64,000 nucleotides of DNA, from assembly GCA_026225945.1 (NCBI GenBank), contig JAMJFZ010002895.1, positions 104,522 through 168,521 on the forward strand, read 5' to 3'. A model generated the notes under the pieces. The model did not search any database. It saw only the letters and a list, made by a program, of their open reading frames with translations, and was not told where the DNA came from. This document shows, in pieces, positions 45,112 to 57,700 of the stretch. Numbering within the stretch: position 1 is the first letter of the stretch; the number at the start of each line of letters is the position of its first letter. This DNA comes from Cricetomys ansorgei (lineage: Eukaryota; Chordata; Mammalia; Rodentia; Nesomyidae). The position numbers were made by a program, and so were the translations under genes.

Positions 45112-46504
45112 ACCAATGTGGAGCGTGAAGAACATTGTTCCAGGATTCGATTAAGAACTGCTGCGTGTCAGACATTTGCATTAAGATTCATACAAGTTGC
45201 TTCGCAAAACAAAAGTTGCTAATTAGCAACAGAAGAACTTCATTATCGGGGTCCCCACAACACGAGAAAGTGTATTCAAGTGTGGCGGTCTTAGGAAGGT
45301 TGAGAACCACTGTGTAGAAATAAGTCACACCTGAGTGAATCATGCTCCATAGCAGATCATGATCAGCCCTTAGTGATTGTGGAGAGTTGCTATACTGGGG
45401 GTCCTGAATCAAATATTGTAGGGGCATTTCGGACATGTAAACAGCCACTTTGGTCATTTCTCTTTATGACCCCTTTTGCCATGAACAGATGTCAATGTTC
45501 TTTCGAACCCAACGCTGATCCCCTCAGGATGTGGTGTTCATTTCTGAACTTTGTCCTGTAACTCGAGAAGCGCCATGCGTTGTTCCCACCATGGAATACA
45601 CTATTTCGGGCAAACCGACTGAGTGTCCATGAGACACAATCATGTGAATGGCTTCAAAAACATCTCCAGTCCCCTGTGAAGCTAGGGTTCAGCCTCCAGA
45701 CCAGCTTGAGACAGATGCAGTTACTAACAAGTGGGACACGTGCGCCACCGTGTGGCAGCAGACTGCCACTGCGGAGGCAGGCAGCTTCCAGGGAGTTGCC
45801 TTCATGGTTGCCCTCTGAACCCTTCTGCCCCAGCCATGAGCAGCAACTGCTCATGGCTGGGGCAGAAGGGTTCAGAGAATTCATTCAAGGACCCTTCTGG
45901 ACACGTGGTGAGCCTCTTCTCGCCGCCCTGAGAACCTCCCTTCTTCTGACTATGCTCAGGCGCACCCTCACCCGTGCGTCCTGATCCTCCTGCTGAGCCC
46001 CAGGGTCCTCTCTCTAAAATTCCAGGAACCCCTTCCGGTTCTTTCCCTGGTTCTTTCTGCTTACAAGATCTTGTGGCTGACTCTACTCTTTGCATTTTTC
46101 CACGGGGCAAGATCAAGGAGCCCTCCACCATTACGGGTCAATGTCAGCTTTTTAACTTACAGGAGCTGGTCTCTGCAGGGGTCACCAATGTGGATGTTGG
46201 AACTTCTGCAAAGGTAGCCACATAGAGCGGCTACCATCTAGATGCTGAGGACTGAATCCAGGCCCCTGCGAGGTCACTCAGACATCATAAACGCTTGCAG
46301 GTTTTCTTGTAGAAAAAAATTCTCATATATGATGCCTGCACATCTCCATCTTCTGATCCCATCATTGTTTGGAAGAAGGTCTGCCATGCTTGGGGACACA
46401 GCCTGTCACCGAAACACAAGGGTGACTGAGTCGGAAGGGTGGAATGTTTGTGCAGAGAACCAGGAATGATCCTGACTCGGAAATTTAAAAACGAAACAAT
46501 AGAA

Positions 46505-46572
<68 letters not shown>

Positions 46573-48317
46573 AAAAAGAAAAAAGAAAGAAAGAAAAGAA
46601 ATGAAAGGGAAAAAAGGAAGAAAAGGTTCGGGTCGTACCTCTCAAGTATTCACAAAGTCCTGGGTTTGATTCTGAACACTCAACCACTTAAAGGAAACCA
46701 AAGGTTATAAAAGGGCCTGTGCATATAGGCCAGCAATTCTCATGCTGAGGGGCTCAAGCCAGTTGGGGCTTGAGGGACTGTGTCCCAGGTTTCGATTAAG
46801 AACTGCTGCATGTCAGACATTTGCAATACGTTTGATAGAAGTAGCTTTGCAAAACAACACTTACGAGTTAGCAACAGAATAATTTCATTGTTGGGGTTCT
46901 CACAACACGAGGAATTGTCTTCAAGTGTGGCAGTCGCAGGAAGTTTGACAACCACTGTGTAGAAACAAGTCACAGCTGACTGAATCATGCTCGACAGCAG
47001 ATCGTGATCAGACCGTAGTGATTGTGGAGAGTCGGTATTTTGTGGGTCCTGAATCAAATATTGTAGGGTCACTTCGGACTTGTAAACAGCCGCTTTGGCC
47101 ATTTTATTTTATGACCCCTTTTGCCAAGAACAGATGTCAATGATCTTTCCAAGCCCACGACGATCCCCTCAGGATGTGGTGTTCATTTCTGACTTTGTCC
47201 TGTAAATCGAGAAACGCCATGCACTGTTCCAATCACGGAATCCACTATTTCGGGCAAACCGACCGTGTTTCCCTGAGACACAGGCATGCAAATGCCTTCC
47301 AAAACATCTCCAGTCCCCTGTGACGCGAGGGTTAAGCTTCCAGACCGGCTTGAGACCAAGGCAGTAACTTTCAACTGGGGCTCAAGTGCCAACATTTGGC
47401 TCCTGGCTAACTCTGCGGAGGCAGGCAACTTCCACGGAGGCTCCTTCACGCCTGGACTCTGAACCCTTCTGCCCCAGCAATGAGCAAACAAGCTCATTGC
47501 TGGGGCAGAAGGGTTCAGAGAATCCATTCAGGGACCCTTCGGGACACATGGATAGCCTCTTCTCGCTGCCCTGAAAACCTCCCTTCTTCAGACCCTGCTC
47601 ATTTGCACTCCCACCCGTGACTCCTGATCCTTCTGCTGAGCCACTGGGTCCCTGTTCTAAATTCCACGAACCCCTTCCTGTTTTGTCCCGGGTTCTTTCT
47701 GCTCACAGGAACTTGTGGCTGATGCTCCCCTTTGCATCTTTGCAGTAGGCAAGATCAAGGAGCCCTCCTCCATTATGGGTCAATGTCAGCTTTTTCACTT
47801 ACACCAGCTGCTTCTTTCAAGGGTCAGCAGACTGGATGTTCGAACCACTGGAACGGTAGCCACATGTAGGAGCTAGCATGTAGACACTGAGTACTGAATC
47901 CAGGCCCCTGCTAGGGCAAGCAGGCATCATAAATGCTCTGGAGGTGATTTTGTAGAAAACAACTCTCCCTTTGGATGCCAGCACATCTCCATCATCTGAT
48001 TTCTTCATTGCTGGTAGAAACGTTCTGCCACGCTTGTGGACATGGGCCTGTCACCGAGCTGCAACAGTGCTTGAAGCAGAAGCATGGGTTGTCTGTGAGG
48101 GGAGCTCAGATAGATCCTATCTCAAAAAACTGAAAGGGAATGAATAGAAAAGACAAGGAAAGGAAACGAAAGGAAAGCAAAGGAAATGTTTGGATCGTAC
48201 CTCTCCAGGATTCACAAAGTCCTGGGTTTGATCCTGAGCACCCAAACACTTAAGAGAAACAGAAGGTTCTAACAGGGCCTGTGCATATGAGGCAGCAATT
48301 CTCATGCAGCGGGCACA
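45112..48317 (+). repeat. Array unit 1 (edge copy)
   Basis: Half A is 45112-46756 (1645 bp) and half B is 46757-48317 (1561 bp). A GAAA microsatellite at 46501-46612 adds about 80 bp to A. This edge copy carries many private differences from units 2-6, for example a loop change in the A palindrome (agcagcaactgct) and ttacgagttag in B. It is the oldest-looking, least homogenised copy. Confidence 0.95.
46501..46612. repeat. (GAAA)n expansion, unit 1 only
   Basis: Units 2-6 have only a short A/G-rich stretch here (for example 49701-49750), so the long run arose, or escaped replacement, only in the edge copy. Confidence 0.95.
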
Positions 48318-48353
48318 ACCAATGTGGAGCGTGAAGAACATTGTCCCAGGATT

Positions 48354-48521
48354 CGATTAAGAACTGCTGCGTGTCAGACATTTGCATTAAGATTCATACA
48401 AGTTGCTTCGCAAAACAAAAGTTGCTAATTAGCAACAGAAGAACTTCATTATCGGGGTCCCCACAACACGAGAAAGTGTATTCAAGTGTGGCGGTCTTAG
48501 GAAGGTTGAGAACCACTGTGT
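48354..48521 (-). mobile_element. URR1-derived segment in half A (one per half)
   Basis: aagattcatacaagttgctt, ggggtccccacaacacgag and taggaaggttgagaaccact follow, in order and spacing, the reverse complement of the URR1 element at 3127-3258 in this window (gattcataacagtagc, gggtcaccacaacacgag, gagaagcactg). Half B carries a parallel copy (about 49919-50088). The monomer therefore includes a captured hAT-type fossil older than the A/B duplication. Confidence 0.75.
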
Positions 48522-48950
48522 AGAAATAAGTCACACCTGAGTGAATCATGCTCCATAGCAGATCATGATCAGCCCTTAGTGATTGTGGAGACTTGCTATA
48601 CTGGGGGTCCTGAATCAAATATTGTAGGGGCATTTCGGACATGTAAACAGCCACTTTGGTCATTTCTCTTTATGACCCCTTTTGCCATGAACAGGTGTCA
48701 ATGTTCTTTCGAACCCAACGCTGATCCCCTCAGGATGTGGTGTTCATTTCTGAACTTTGTCCTGTAACTCGAGAAGCGCCATGCGTTGTTCCCACCATGG
48801 AATACACTATTTCGGGCAAACCGACTGTGTGTCCATGAGACACAATCATGTGAATGGCTTCAAAAACATCTCCAGTCCCCTGTGAAGCTAGGGTTCAGCC
48901 TCCAGACCAGCTTGAGACAGATGCAGTTACTATCAAGTGGGACACGTGCG

Positions 48951-48964
48951 CCACCGTGTGGCAG
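48951..48964 (+). promoter_or_regulatory. CTCF-like motif in half A
   Basis: ccaccgtgtggcag fits the CTCF core (CCASYAGRKGGCRS) at 12 of 14 positions by eye. It occurs once in each A half and is lost in B (ccaacatttggctc). Binding is not shown. Confidence 0.35.
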
Positions 48965-49018
48965 CAGACTGCCACTGCGGAGGCAGGCAGCTTCCAGGGA
49001 GTTGCCTTCATGGTTGCC

Positions 49019-49083
49019 CTCTGAACCCTTCTGCCCCAGCCATGAGCAGTAACTGCTCATGGCTGGGGCAGAAGGGTTCAGAG
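49019..49083. repeat. 65-bp perfect palindrome in half A
   Basis: Arms of 32 bases (49019-49050 and 49052-49083) around a single A; they begin ctctgaacccttctgcccca. Other A copies: 45813-45877 (loop change), 52146-52210, 55274-55338, 58402-58466, 61529-61593. It could form a cruciform in DNA or a long perfect hairpin in RNA from either strand. Confidence 0.95.
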
Positions 49084-49831
49084 AATTCATTCAAGGACCC
49101 TTCCGGACACGTGGTGAGCCTCTTCTCGCCGCCATGAGAACCTCCCTTCTTCTGACTATGCTCAGGCGCACCCTCACCCGTGCGTCCTGATCCTCCTGCT
49201 GAGCCCCAGGGTCCTCTCTCTAAAATTCCAGGAACCCCTTCCGGTCCTTTCCCTGGTTCTTTCTGCTTACAAGATCTTGTGGCTGACTCTACTCTTTGCT
49301 TTTTTCCCGGGGCAAGATCAAGGAGCCCTCCACCATTACGGGTCAATGTCAGCTTTTTAACTTACAGGAGCTGGTCTCTGCAGGGGTCACCAATGTGGAT
49401 GTTGGAACTTCTGCAAAGGTAGCCACATAGAGCGGCTACCATCTAGATGCTGAGGACTGAATCCAGGCCCCTGCGAGGTCACTCAGACATCATAAACGCT
49501 TGCAGGTTTTCTTGGAGAAAAAAATTCTCATATATGATGCCTGCACATCTCCACCTTCTGATCCCATCATTGTTTGGAAGAAGGTCTGCAATGCTTGGGG
49601 ACACAGCCTGTACCGAAACACAAGGGTGACTGAGTCGGAAGGATGGAATGTATGAGCAGAGAACCAGGAACGATCCTGACTCGGAAATTTAGAAACGAAA
49701 CAATAGAAAAGAAAGAAGGAAAAGAAATGAAAAGGAAAAAAGGAAGAAAAGGTTCGGGTCGTACCTCTCAAGTATTCACAAAGTCCTGGGTTTGATTCTG
49801 AACACTCAACCACTTAAAGGAAACCAAAGGT

Positions 49832-49840
49832 TATAAAAGG
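49832..49840 (+). promoter_or_regulatory. TATA box at the end of half A
   Basis: TATAAAAGG lies about 43 bases before half B starts. The matching place at the end of B reads ttctaacaggg, so only one such box exists per 3.1-kb unit. If active it would drive plus-strand transcription across half B and its hairpin. Confidence 0.35.
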
Positions 49841-50582
49841 GCCTGTGCATATAGGCCAGCAATTCTCATGCTGAGGGGCTCAAGCCAGTTGGGGCTTGAG
49901 CGACTGTGTCCCAGGTTTCGATTAAGAACTGCTGCATGTCAGACATTTGCAATACGTTTGATAGAAGTAGCTTTGCAAAACAACACTTACAAGTTAGCAA
50001 CAGAATAATTTCATTGTTGGGGTTCTCACAACACGAGGAATTGTCTTCAAGTGTGGCAGTCGCAGGAAGTTTGACAACCACTGTGTAGAAACAAGTCACA
50101 GCTGACTGAATCATGCTCGACAGCAGATCGTGATCAGACCGTAGTGATTGTGGAGAGTCGGTATTTTGTGGGTCCTGAATCAAATATTGTAGGGTCACTT
50201 CGGACTTGTAAACAGCCGCTTTGGCCATTTTATTTTATGACCCCTTTTGCCAAGAACAGATGTCAATGATCTTTCCAAGCCCACGACGATCCCCTCAGGA
50301 TGTGGTGTTCATTTCTGACTTTGTCCTGTAAATCGAGAAACGCCATGCACTGTTCCAATCACGGAATCCACTATTTCGGGCAAACCGACCGTGTTTCCCT
50401 GAGACACAGGCATGCAAATGCCTTCCAAAACATCTCCAGTCCCCTGTGACGCGAGGGTTAAGCTTCCAGACCGGCTTGAGACCAAGGCAGTAACTTTCAA
50501 CTGGGGCTCAAGTGCCAACATTTGGCTCCTGGCTAACTCTGCGGAGGCAGGCAACTTCCACGGAGGCTCCTTCACGCCTGGA

Positions 50583-50646
50583 CTCTGAACCCTTCTGCCC
50601 CAGCAATGAGCAAACAAGCTCATTGCTGGGGCAGAAGGGTTCAGAG
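50583..50646. repeat. 64-bp inverted repeat in half B
   Basis: Arms of 29 bases around aaacaa. The arms match the A-half arms except that C in the left arm became A and the partner G in the right arm became T, so pairing is kept. Other B copies: 47457-47520, 53711-53774, 56839-56902, 59966-60029, 63093-63156. Confidence 0.95.
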
Positions 50647-51444
50647 AATCCATTCAGGGACCCTTCGGGACACATGGATAGCCTCTTCTCGCTGCCCTGA
50701 AAACCTCCCTTCTTCAGACCCTGCTCATTTGCACTCCCACCCGTGACTCCTGATCCTTCTGCTGAGCCACTGGGTCCCTGTTCTTAAATTCCACGAACCC
50801 CTTCCTGTTTTGTCCCGGGTTCTTTCTGCTCACAGGAACTTGTGGCTGATGCTCCCCTTTGCATCTTTGCAGTAGGCAAGATCAAGGAGCCCTCCTCCAT
50901 TATGGGTCAATGTCAGCTTTTTCACTTACACCAGCTGCTTCTTTCAAGGGTCAGCAGACTGGATGTTCGAACCACTGGAACGGTAGCCACATGTAGGAGC
51001 TAGCATGTAGACACTGAGTACTGAATCCAGGCCCCTGCTAGGGCAAGCAGGCATCATAAATGCTCTGGAGGTGATTTTGTAGAAAACAACTCTCCCTTTG
51101 GATGCCAGCACATCTCCATCATCTGATTTCTTCATTGCTGGTAGAAACGTTCTGCCACGCTTGTGGACATGGGCCTGTCACCGAGCTGCAACAGTGCTTG
51201 AAGCAGAAGCATGGGTTGTCTGTGAGGGGAGCTCAGATAGATCCTATCTCAAAAAACTGAAAGGGAATGAATAGAAAAGACAAGGAAAGGAAACGAAAGG
51301 AAAGCAAAGGAAATGTTTGGATCGTACCTCTCCAGGATTCACAAAGTCCTGGGTTTGATCCTGAGCACCCAAACACTTAAGAGAAACAGAAGGTTCTAAC
51401 AGGGCCTGTGCATATGAGGCAGCAATTCTCATGCAGCGGGCACA

Positions 51445-54400
51445 ACCAATGTGGAGCGTGAAGAACATTGTCCCAGGATTCGATTAAGAACTGCTGCGTG
51501 TCAGACATTTGCATTAAGATTCATACAAGTTGCTTCGCAAAACAAAAGTTGCTAATTAGCAACAGAAGAACTTCATTATCGGGGTCCCCACAACACGAGA
51601 AAGTGTATTCAAGTGTGGCGGTCTTAGGAAGGTTGAGAACCACTGTGTAGAAATAAGTCACACCTGAGTGAATCATGCTCCATAGCAGATCATGATCAGC
51701 CCTTAGTGATTGTGGAGACTTGCTATACTGGGGGTCCTGAATCAAATATTGTAGGGGCATTTCGGACATGTAAACAGCCACTTTGGTCATTTCTCTTTAT
51801 GACCCCTTTTGCCATGAACAGGTGTCAATGTTCTTTCGAACCCAACGCTGATCCCCTCAGGATGTGGTGTTCATTTCTGAACTTTGTCCTGTAACTCGAG
51901 AAGCGCCATGCGTTGTTCCCACCATGGAATACACTATTTCGGGCAAACCGACTGTGTGTCCATGAGACACAATCATGTGAATGGCTTCAAAAACATCTCC
52001 AGTCCCCTGTGAAGCTAGGGTTCAGCCTCCAGACCAGCTTGAGACAGATGCAGTTACTATCAAGTGGGACACGTGCGCCACCGTGTGGCAGCAGACTGCC
52101 ACTGCGGAGGCAGGCAGCTTCCAGGGAGTTGCCTTCATGGTTGCCCTCTGAACCCTTCTGCCCCAGCCATGAGCAGTAACTGCTCATGGCTGGGGCAGAA
52201 GGGTTCAGAGAATTCATTCAAGGACCCTTCCGGACACGTGGTGAGCCTCTTCTCGCCGCCATGAGAACCTCCCTTCTTCTGACTATGCTCAGGCGCACCC
52301 TCACCCGTGCGTCCTGATCCTCCTGCTGAGCCCCAGGGTCCTCTCTCTAAAATTCCAGGAACCCCTTCCGGTCCTTTCCCTGGTTCTTTCTGCTTACAAG
52401 ATCTTGTGGCTGACTCTACTCTTTGCTTTTTTCCCCGGGGCAAGATCAAGGAGCCCTCCACCATTACGGGTCAATGTCAGCTTTTTAACTTACAGGAGCT
52501 GGTCTCTGCAGGGGTCACCAATGTGGATGTTGGAACTTCTGCAAAGGTAGCCACATAGAGCGGCTACCATCTAGATGCTGAGGACTGAATCCAGGCCCCT
52601 GCGAGGTCACTCAGACATCATAAACGCTTGCAGGTTTTCTTGGAGAAAAAAATTCTCATATATGATGCCTGCACATCTCCACCTTCTGATCCCATCATTG
52701 TTTGGAAGAAGGTCTGCAATGCTTGGGGACACAGCCTGTACCGAAACACAAGGGTGACTGAGTCGGAAGGATGGAATGTATGAGCAGAGAACCAGGAACG
52801 ATCCTGACTCGGAAATTTAGAAACGAAACAATAGAAAAGAAAGAAGGAAAAGAAATGAAAAGGAAAAAAGGAAGAAAAGGTTCGGGTCGTACCTCTCAAG
52901 TATTCACAAAGTCCTGGGTTTGATTCTGAACACTCAACCACTTAAAGGAAACCAAAGGTTATAAAAGGGCCTGTGCATATAGGCCAGCAATTCTCATGCT
53001 GAGGGGCTCAAGCCAGTTGGGGCTTGAGCGACTGTGTCCCAGGTTTCGATTAAGAACTGCTGCATGTCAGACATTTGCAATACGTTTGATAGAAGTAGCT
53101 TTGCAAAACAACACTTACAAGTTAGCAACAGAATAATTTCATTGTTGGGGTTCTCACAACACGAGGAATTGTCTTCAAGTGTGGCAGTCGCAGGAAGTTT
53201 GACAACCACTGTGTAGAAACAAGTCACAGCTGACTGAATCATGCTCGACAGCAGATCGTGATCAGACCGTAGTGATTGTGGAGAGTCGGTATTTTGTGGG
53301 TCCTGAATCAAATATTGTAGGGTCACTTCGGACTTGTAAACAGCCGCTTTGGCCATTTTATTTTATGACCCCTTTTGCCAAGAACAGATGTCAATGATCT
53401 TTCCAAGCCCACGACGATCCCCTCAGGATGTGGTGTTCATTTCTGACTTTGTCCTGTAAATCGAGAAACGCCATGCACTGTTCCAATCACGGAATCCACT
53501 ATTTCGGGCAAACCGACCGTGTTTCCCTGAGACACAGGCATGCAAATGCCTTCCAAAACATCTCCAGTCCCCTGTGACGCGAGGGTTAAGCTTCCAGACC
53601 GGCTTGAGACCAAGGCAGTAACTTTCAACTGGGGCTCAAGTGCCAACATTTGGCTCCTGGCTAACTCTGCGGAGGCAGGCAACTTCCACGGAGGCTCCTT
53701 CACGCCTGGACTCTGAACCCTTCTGCCCCAGCAATGAGCAAACAAGCTCATTGCTGGGGCAGAAGGGTTCAGAGAATCCATTCAGGGACCCTTCGGGACA
53801 CATGGATAGCCTCTTCTCGCTGCCCTGAAAACCTCCCTTCTTCAGACCCTGCTCATTTGCACTCCCACCCGTGACTCCTGATCCTTCTGCTGAGCCACTG
53901 GGTCCCTGTTCTTAAATTCCACGAACCCCTTCCTGTTTTGTCCCGGGTTCTTTCTGCTCACAGGAACTTGTGGCTGATGCTCCCCTTTGCATCTTTGCAG
54001 TAGGCAAGATCAAGGAGCCCTCCTCCATTATGGGTCAATGTCAGCTTTTTCACTTACACCAGCTGCTTCTTTCAAGGGTCAGCAGACTGGATGTTCGAAC
54101 CACTGGAACGGTAGCCACATGTAGGAGCTAGCATGTAGACACTGAGTACTGAATCCAGGCCCCTGCTAGGGCAAGCAGGCATCATAAATGCTCTGGAGGT
54201 GATTTTGTAGAAAACAACTCTCCCTTTGGATGCCAGCACATCTCCATCATCTGATTTCTTCATTGCTGGTAGAAACGTTCTGCCACGCTTGTGGACATGG
54301 GCCTGTCACCGAGCTGCAACAGTGCTTGAAGCAGAAGCATGGGTTGTCTGTGAGGGGAGCTCAGATAGATCCTATCTCAAAAAACTGAAAGGGAATGAAT

Positions 54401-54572
54401 AGAAAAGACAAGGAAAGGAAACGAAAGGAAAGCAAAGGAAATGTTTGGATCGTACCTCTCCAGGATTCACAAAGTCCTGGGTTTGATCCTGAGCACCCAA
54501 ACACTTAAGAGAAACAGAAGGTTCTAACAGGGCCTGTGCATATGAGGCAGCAATTCTCATGCAGCGGGCACA
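51445..54572 (+). repeat. Array unit 3
   Basis: Nearly identical to unit 2; it has one extra C in the run before ggggcaagatc (52434-52440). Confidence 0.95.
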
Positions 54573-57500
54573 ACCAATGTGGAGCGTGAAGAACATTGTC
54601 CCAGGATTCGATTAAGAACTGCTGCGTGTCAGACATTTGCATTAAGATTCATACAAGTTGCTTCGCAAAACAAAAGTTGCTAATTAGCAACAGAAGAACT
54701 TCATTATCGGGGTCCCCACAACACGAGAAAGTGTATTCAAGTGTGGCGGTCTTAGGAAGGTTGAGAACCACTGTGTAGAAATAAGTCACACCTGAGTGAA
54801 TCATGCTCCATAGCAGATCATGATCAGCCCTTAGTGATTGTGGAGACTTGCTATACTGGGGGTGCTGAATCAAATATTGTAGGGGCATTTCGGACATGTA
54901 AACAGCCACTTTGGTCATTTCTCTTTATGACCCCTTTTGCCATGAACAGGTGTCAATGTTCTTTCGAACCCAACGCTGATCCCCTCAGGATGTGGTGTTC
55001 ATTTCTGAACTTTGTCCTGTAACTCGAGAAGCGCCATGCGTTGTTCCCACCATGGAATACACTATTTCGGGCAAACCGACTGTGTGTCCATGAGACACAA
55101 TCATGTGAATGGCTTCAAAAACATCTCCAGTCCCCTGTGAAGCTAGGGTTCAGCCTCCAGACCAGCTTGAGACAGATGCAGTTACTATCAAGTGGGACAC
55201 GTGCGCCACCGTGTGGCAGCAGACTGCCACTGCGGAGGCAGGCAGCTTCCAGGGAGTTGCCTTCATGGTTGCCCTCTGAACCCTTCTGCCCCAGCCATGA
55301 GCAGTAACTGCTCATGGCTGGGGCAGAAGGGTTCAGAGAATTCATTCAAGGACCCTTCCGGACACGTGGTGAGCCTCTTCTCGCCGCCATGAGAACCTCC
55401 CTTCTTCTGACTATGCTCAGGCGCACCCTCACCCGTGCGTCCTGATCCTCCTGCTGAGCCCCAGGGTCCTCTCTCTAAAATTCCAGGAACCCCTTCCGGT
55501 CCTTTCCCTGGTTCTTTCTGCTTACAAGATCTTGTGGCTGACTCTACTCTTTGCTTTTTTCCCCGGGGCAAGATCAAGGAGCCCTCCACCATTACGGGTC
55601 AATGTCAGCTTTTTAACTTACAGGAGCTGGTCTCTGCAGGGGTCACCAATGTGGATGTTGGAACTTCTGCAAAGGTAGCCACATAGAGCGGCTACCATCT
55701 AGATGCTGAGGACTGAATCCAGGCCCCTGCGAGGTCACTCAGACATCATAAACGCTTGCAGGTTTTCTTGGAGAAAAAAATTCTCATATATGATGCCTGC
55801 ACATCTCCACCTTCTGATCCCATCATTGTTTGGAAGAAGGTCTGCAATGCTTGGGGACACAGCCTGTACCGAAACACAAGGGTGACTGAGTCGGAAGGAT
55901 GGAATGTATGAGCAGAGAACCAGGAACGATCCTGACTCGGAAATTTAGAAACGAAACAATAGAAAAGAAAGAAGGAAAAGAAATGAAAAGGAAAAAAGGA
56001 AGAAAAGGTTCGGGTCGTACCTCTCAAGTATTCACAAAGTCCTGGGTTTGATTCTGAACACTCAACCACTTAAAGGAAACCAAAGGTTATAAAAGGGCCT
56101 GTGCATATAGGCCAGCAATTCTCATGCTGAGGGGCTCAAGCCAGTTGGGGCTTGAGCGACTGTGTCCCAGGTTTCGATTAAGAACTGCTGCATGTCAGAC
56201 ATTTGCAATACGTTTGATAGAAGTAGCTTTGCAAAACAACACTTACAAGTTAGCAACAGAATAATTTCATTGTTGGGGTTCTCACAACACGAGGAATTGT
56301 CTTCAAGTGTGGCAGTCGCAGGAAGTTTGACAACCACTGTGTAGAAACAAGTCACAGCTGACTGAATCATGCTCGACAGCAGATCGTGATCAGACCGTAG
56401 TGATTGTGGAGAGTCGGTATTTTGTGGGTCCTGAATCAAATATTGTAGGGTCACTTCGGACTTGTAAACAGCCGCTTTGGCCATTTTATTTTATGACCCC
56501 TTTTGCCAAGAACAGATGTCAATGATCTTTCCAAGCCCACGACGATCCCCTCAGGATGTGGTGTTCATTTCTGACTTTGTCCTGTAAATCGAGAAACGCC
56601 ATGCACTGTTCCAATCACGGAATCCACTATTTCGGGCACACCGACCGTGTTTCCCTGAGACACAGGCATGCAAATGCCTTCCAAAACATCTCCAGTCCCC
56701 TGTGACGCGAGGGTTAAGCTTCCAGACCGGCTTGAGACCAAGGCAGTAACTTTCAACTGGGGCTCAAGTGCCAACATTTGGCTCCTGGCTAACTCTGCGG
56801 AGGCAGGCAACTTCCACGGAGGCTCCTTCACGCCTGGACTCTGAACCCTTCTGCCCCAGCAATGAGCAAACAAGCTCATTGCTGGGGCAGAAGGGTTCAG
56901 AGAATCCATTCAGGGACCCTTCGGGACACATGGATAGCCTCTTCTCGCTGCCCTGAAAACCTCCCTTCTTCAGACCCTGCTCATTTGCACTCCCACCCGT
57001 GACTCCTGATCCTTCTGCTGAGCCACTGGGTCCCTGTTCTTAAATTCCACGAACCCCTTCCTGTTTTGTCCCGGGTTCTTTCTGCTCACAGGAACTTGTG
57101 GCTGATGCTCCCCTTTGCATCTTTGCAGTAGGCAAGATCAAGGAGCCCTCCTCCATTATGGGTCAATGTCAGCTTTTTCACTTACACCAGCTGCTTCTTT
57201 CAAGGGTCAGCAGACTGGATGTTCGAACCACTGGAACGGTAGCCACATGTAGGAGCTAGCATGTAGACACTGAGTACTGAATCCAGGCCCCTGCTAGGGC
57301 AAGCAGGCATCATAAATGCTCTGGAGGTGATTTTGTAGAAAACAACTCTCCCTTTGGATGCCAGCACATCTCCATCATCTGATTTCTTCATTGCTGGTAG
57401 AAACGTTCTGCCACGCTTGTGGACATGGGCCTGTCACCGAGCTGCAACAGTGCTTGAAGCAGAAGCATGGGTTGTCTGTGAGGGGAGCTCAGATAGATCC

Positions 57501-57700
57501 TATCTCAAAAAACTGAAAGGGAATGAATAGAAAAGACAAGGAAAGGAAACGAAAGGAAAGCAAAGGAAATGTTTGGATCGTACCTCTCCAGGATTCACAA
57601 AGTCCTGGGTTTGATCCTGAGCACCCAAACACTTAAGAGAAACAGAAGGTTCTAACAGGGCCTGTGCATATGAGGCAGCAATTCTCATGCAGCGGGCACA
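54573..57700 (+). repeat. Array unit 4
   Basis: First unit with gggggtgctgaatc (54858-54871, C to G) and with cgggcacaccgac in B (A to C near 56639). Units 5 and 6 share both changes. Confidence 0.95.

Larger units (their letters stand above)
48318..51444 (+). repeat. Array unit 2 (reference unit)
   Basis: Half A is 48318-49882 (1565 bp) and half B is 49883-51444 (1562 bp). Within A: URR1-like segment 48354-48521, CTCF-like motif 48951-48964, palindrome 49019-49083, SINE-like box near 49780-49800, TATA box 49832-49840. Within B: URR1-like segment from about 49919, palindrome 50583-50646, B1-tail-like tctcaaaaaactg near 51248-51260 and an ID-like stretch near 51325-51375. Confidence 0.95.

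Noticed and set aside
48786..49052. Repeated open frames in every array unit (60-120 codons on both strands)
   Set aside because: They recur only because the unit recurs. No domain is recognised, halves A and B do not keep the same frames, and small indels between units change them freely.
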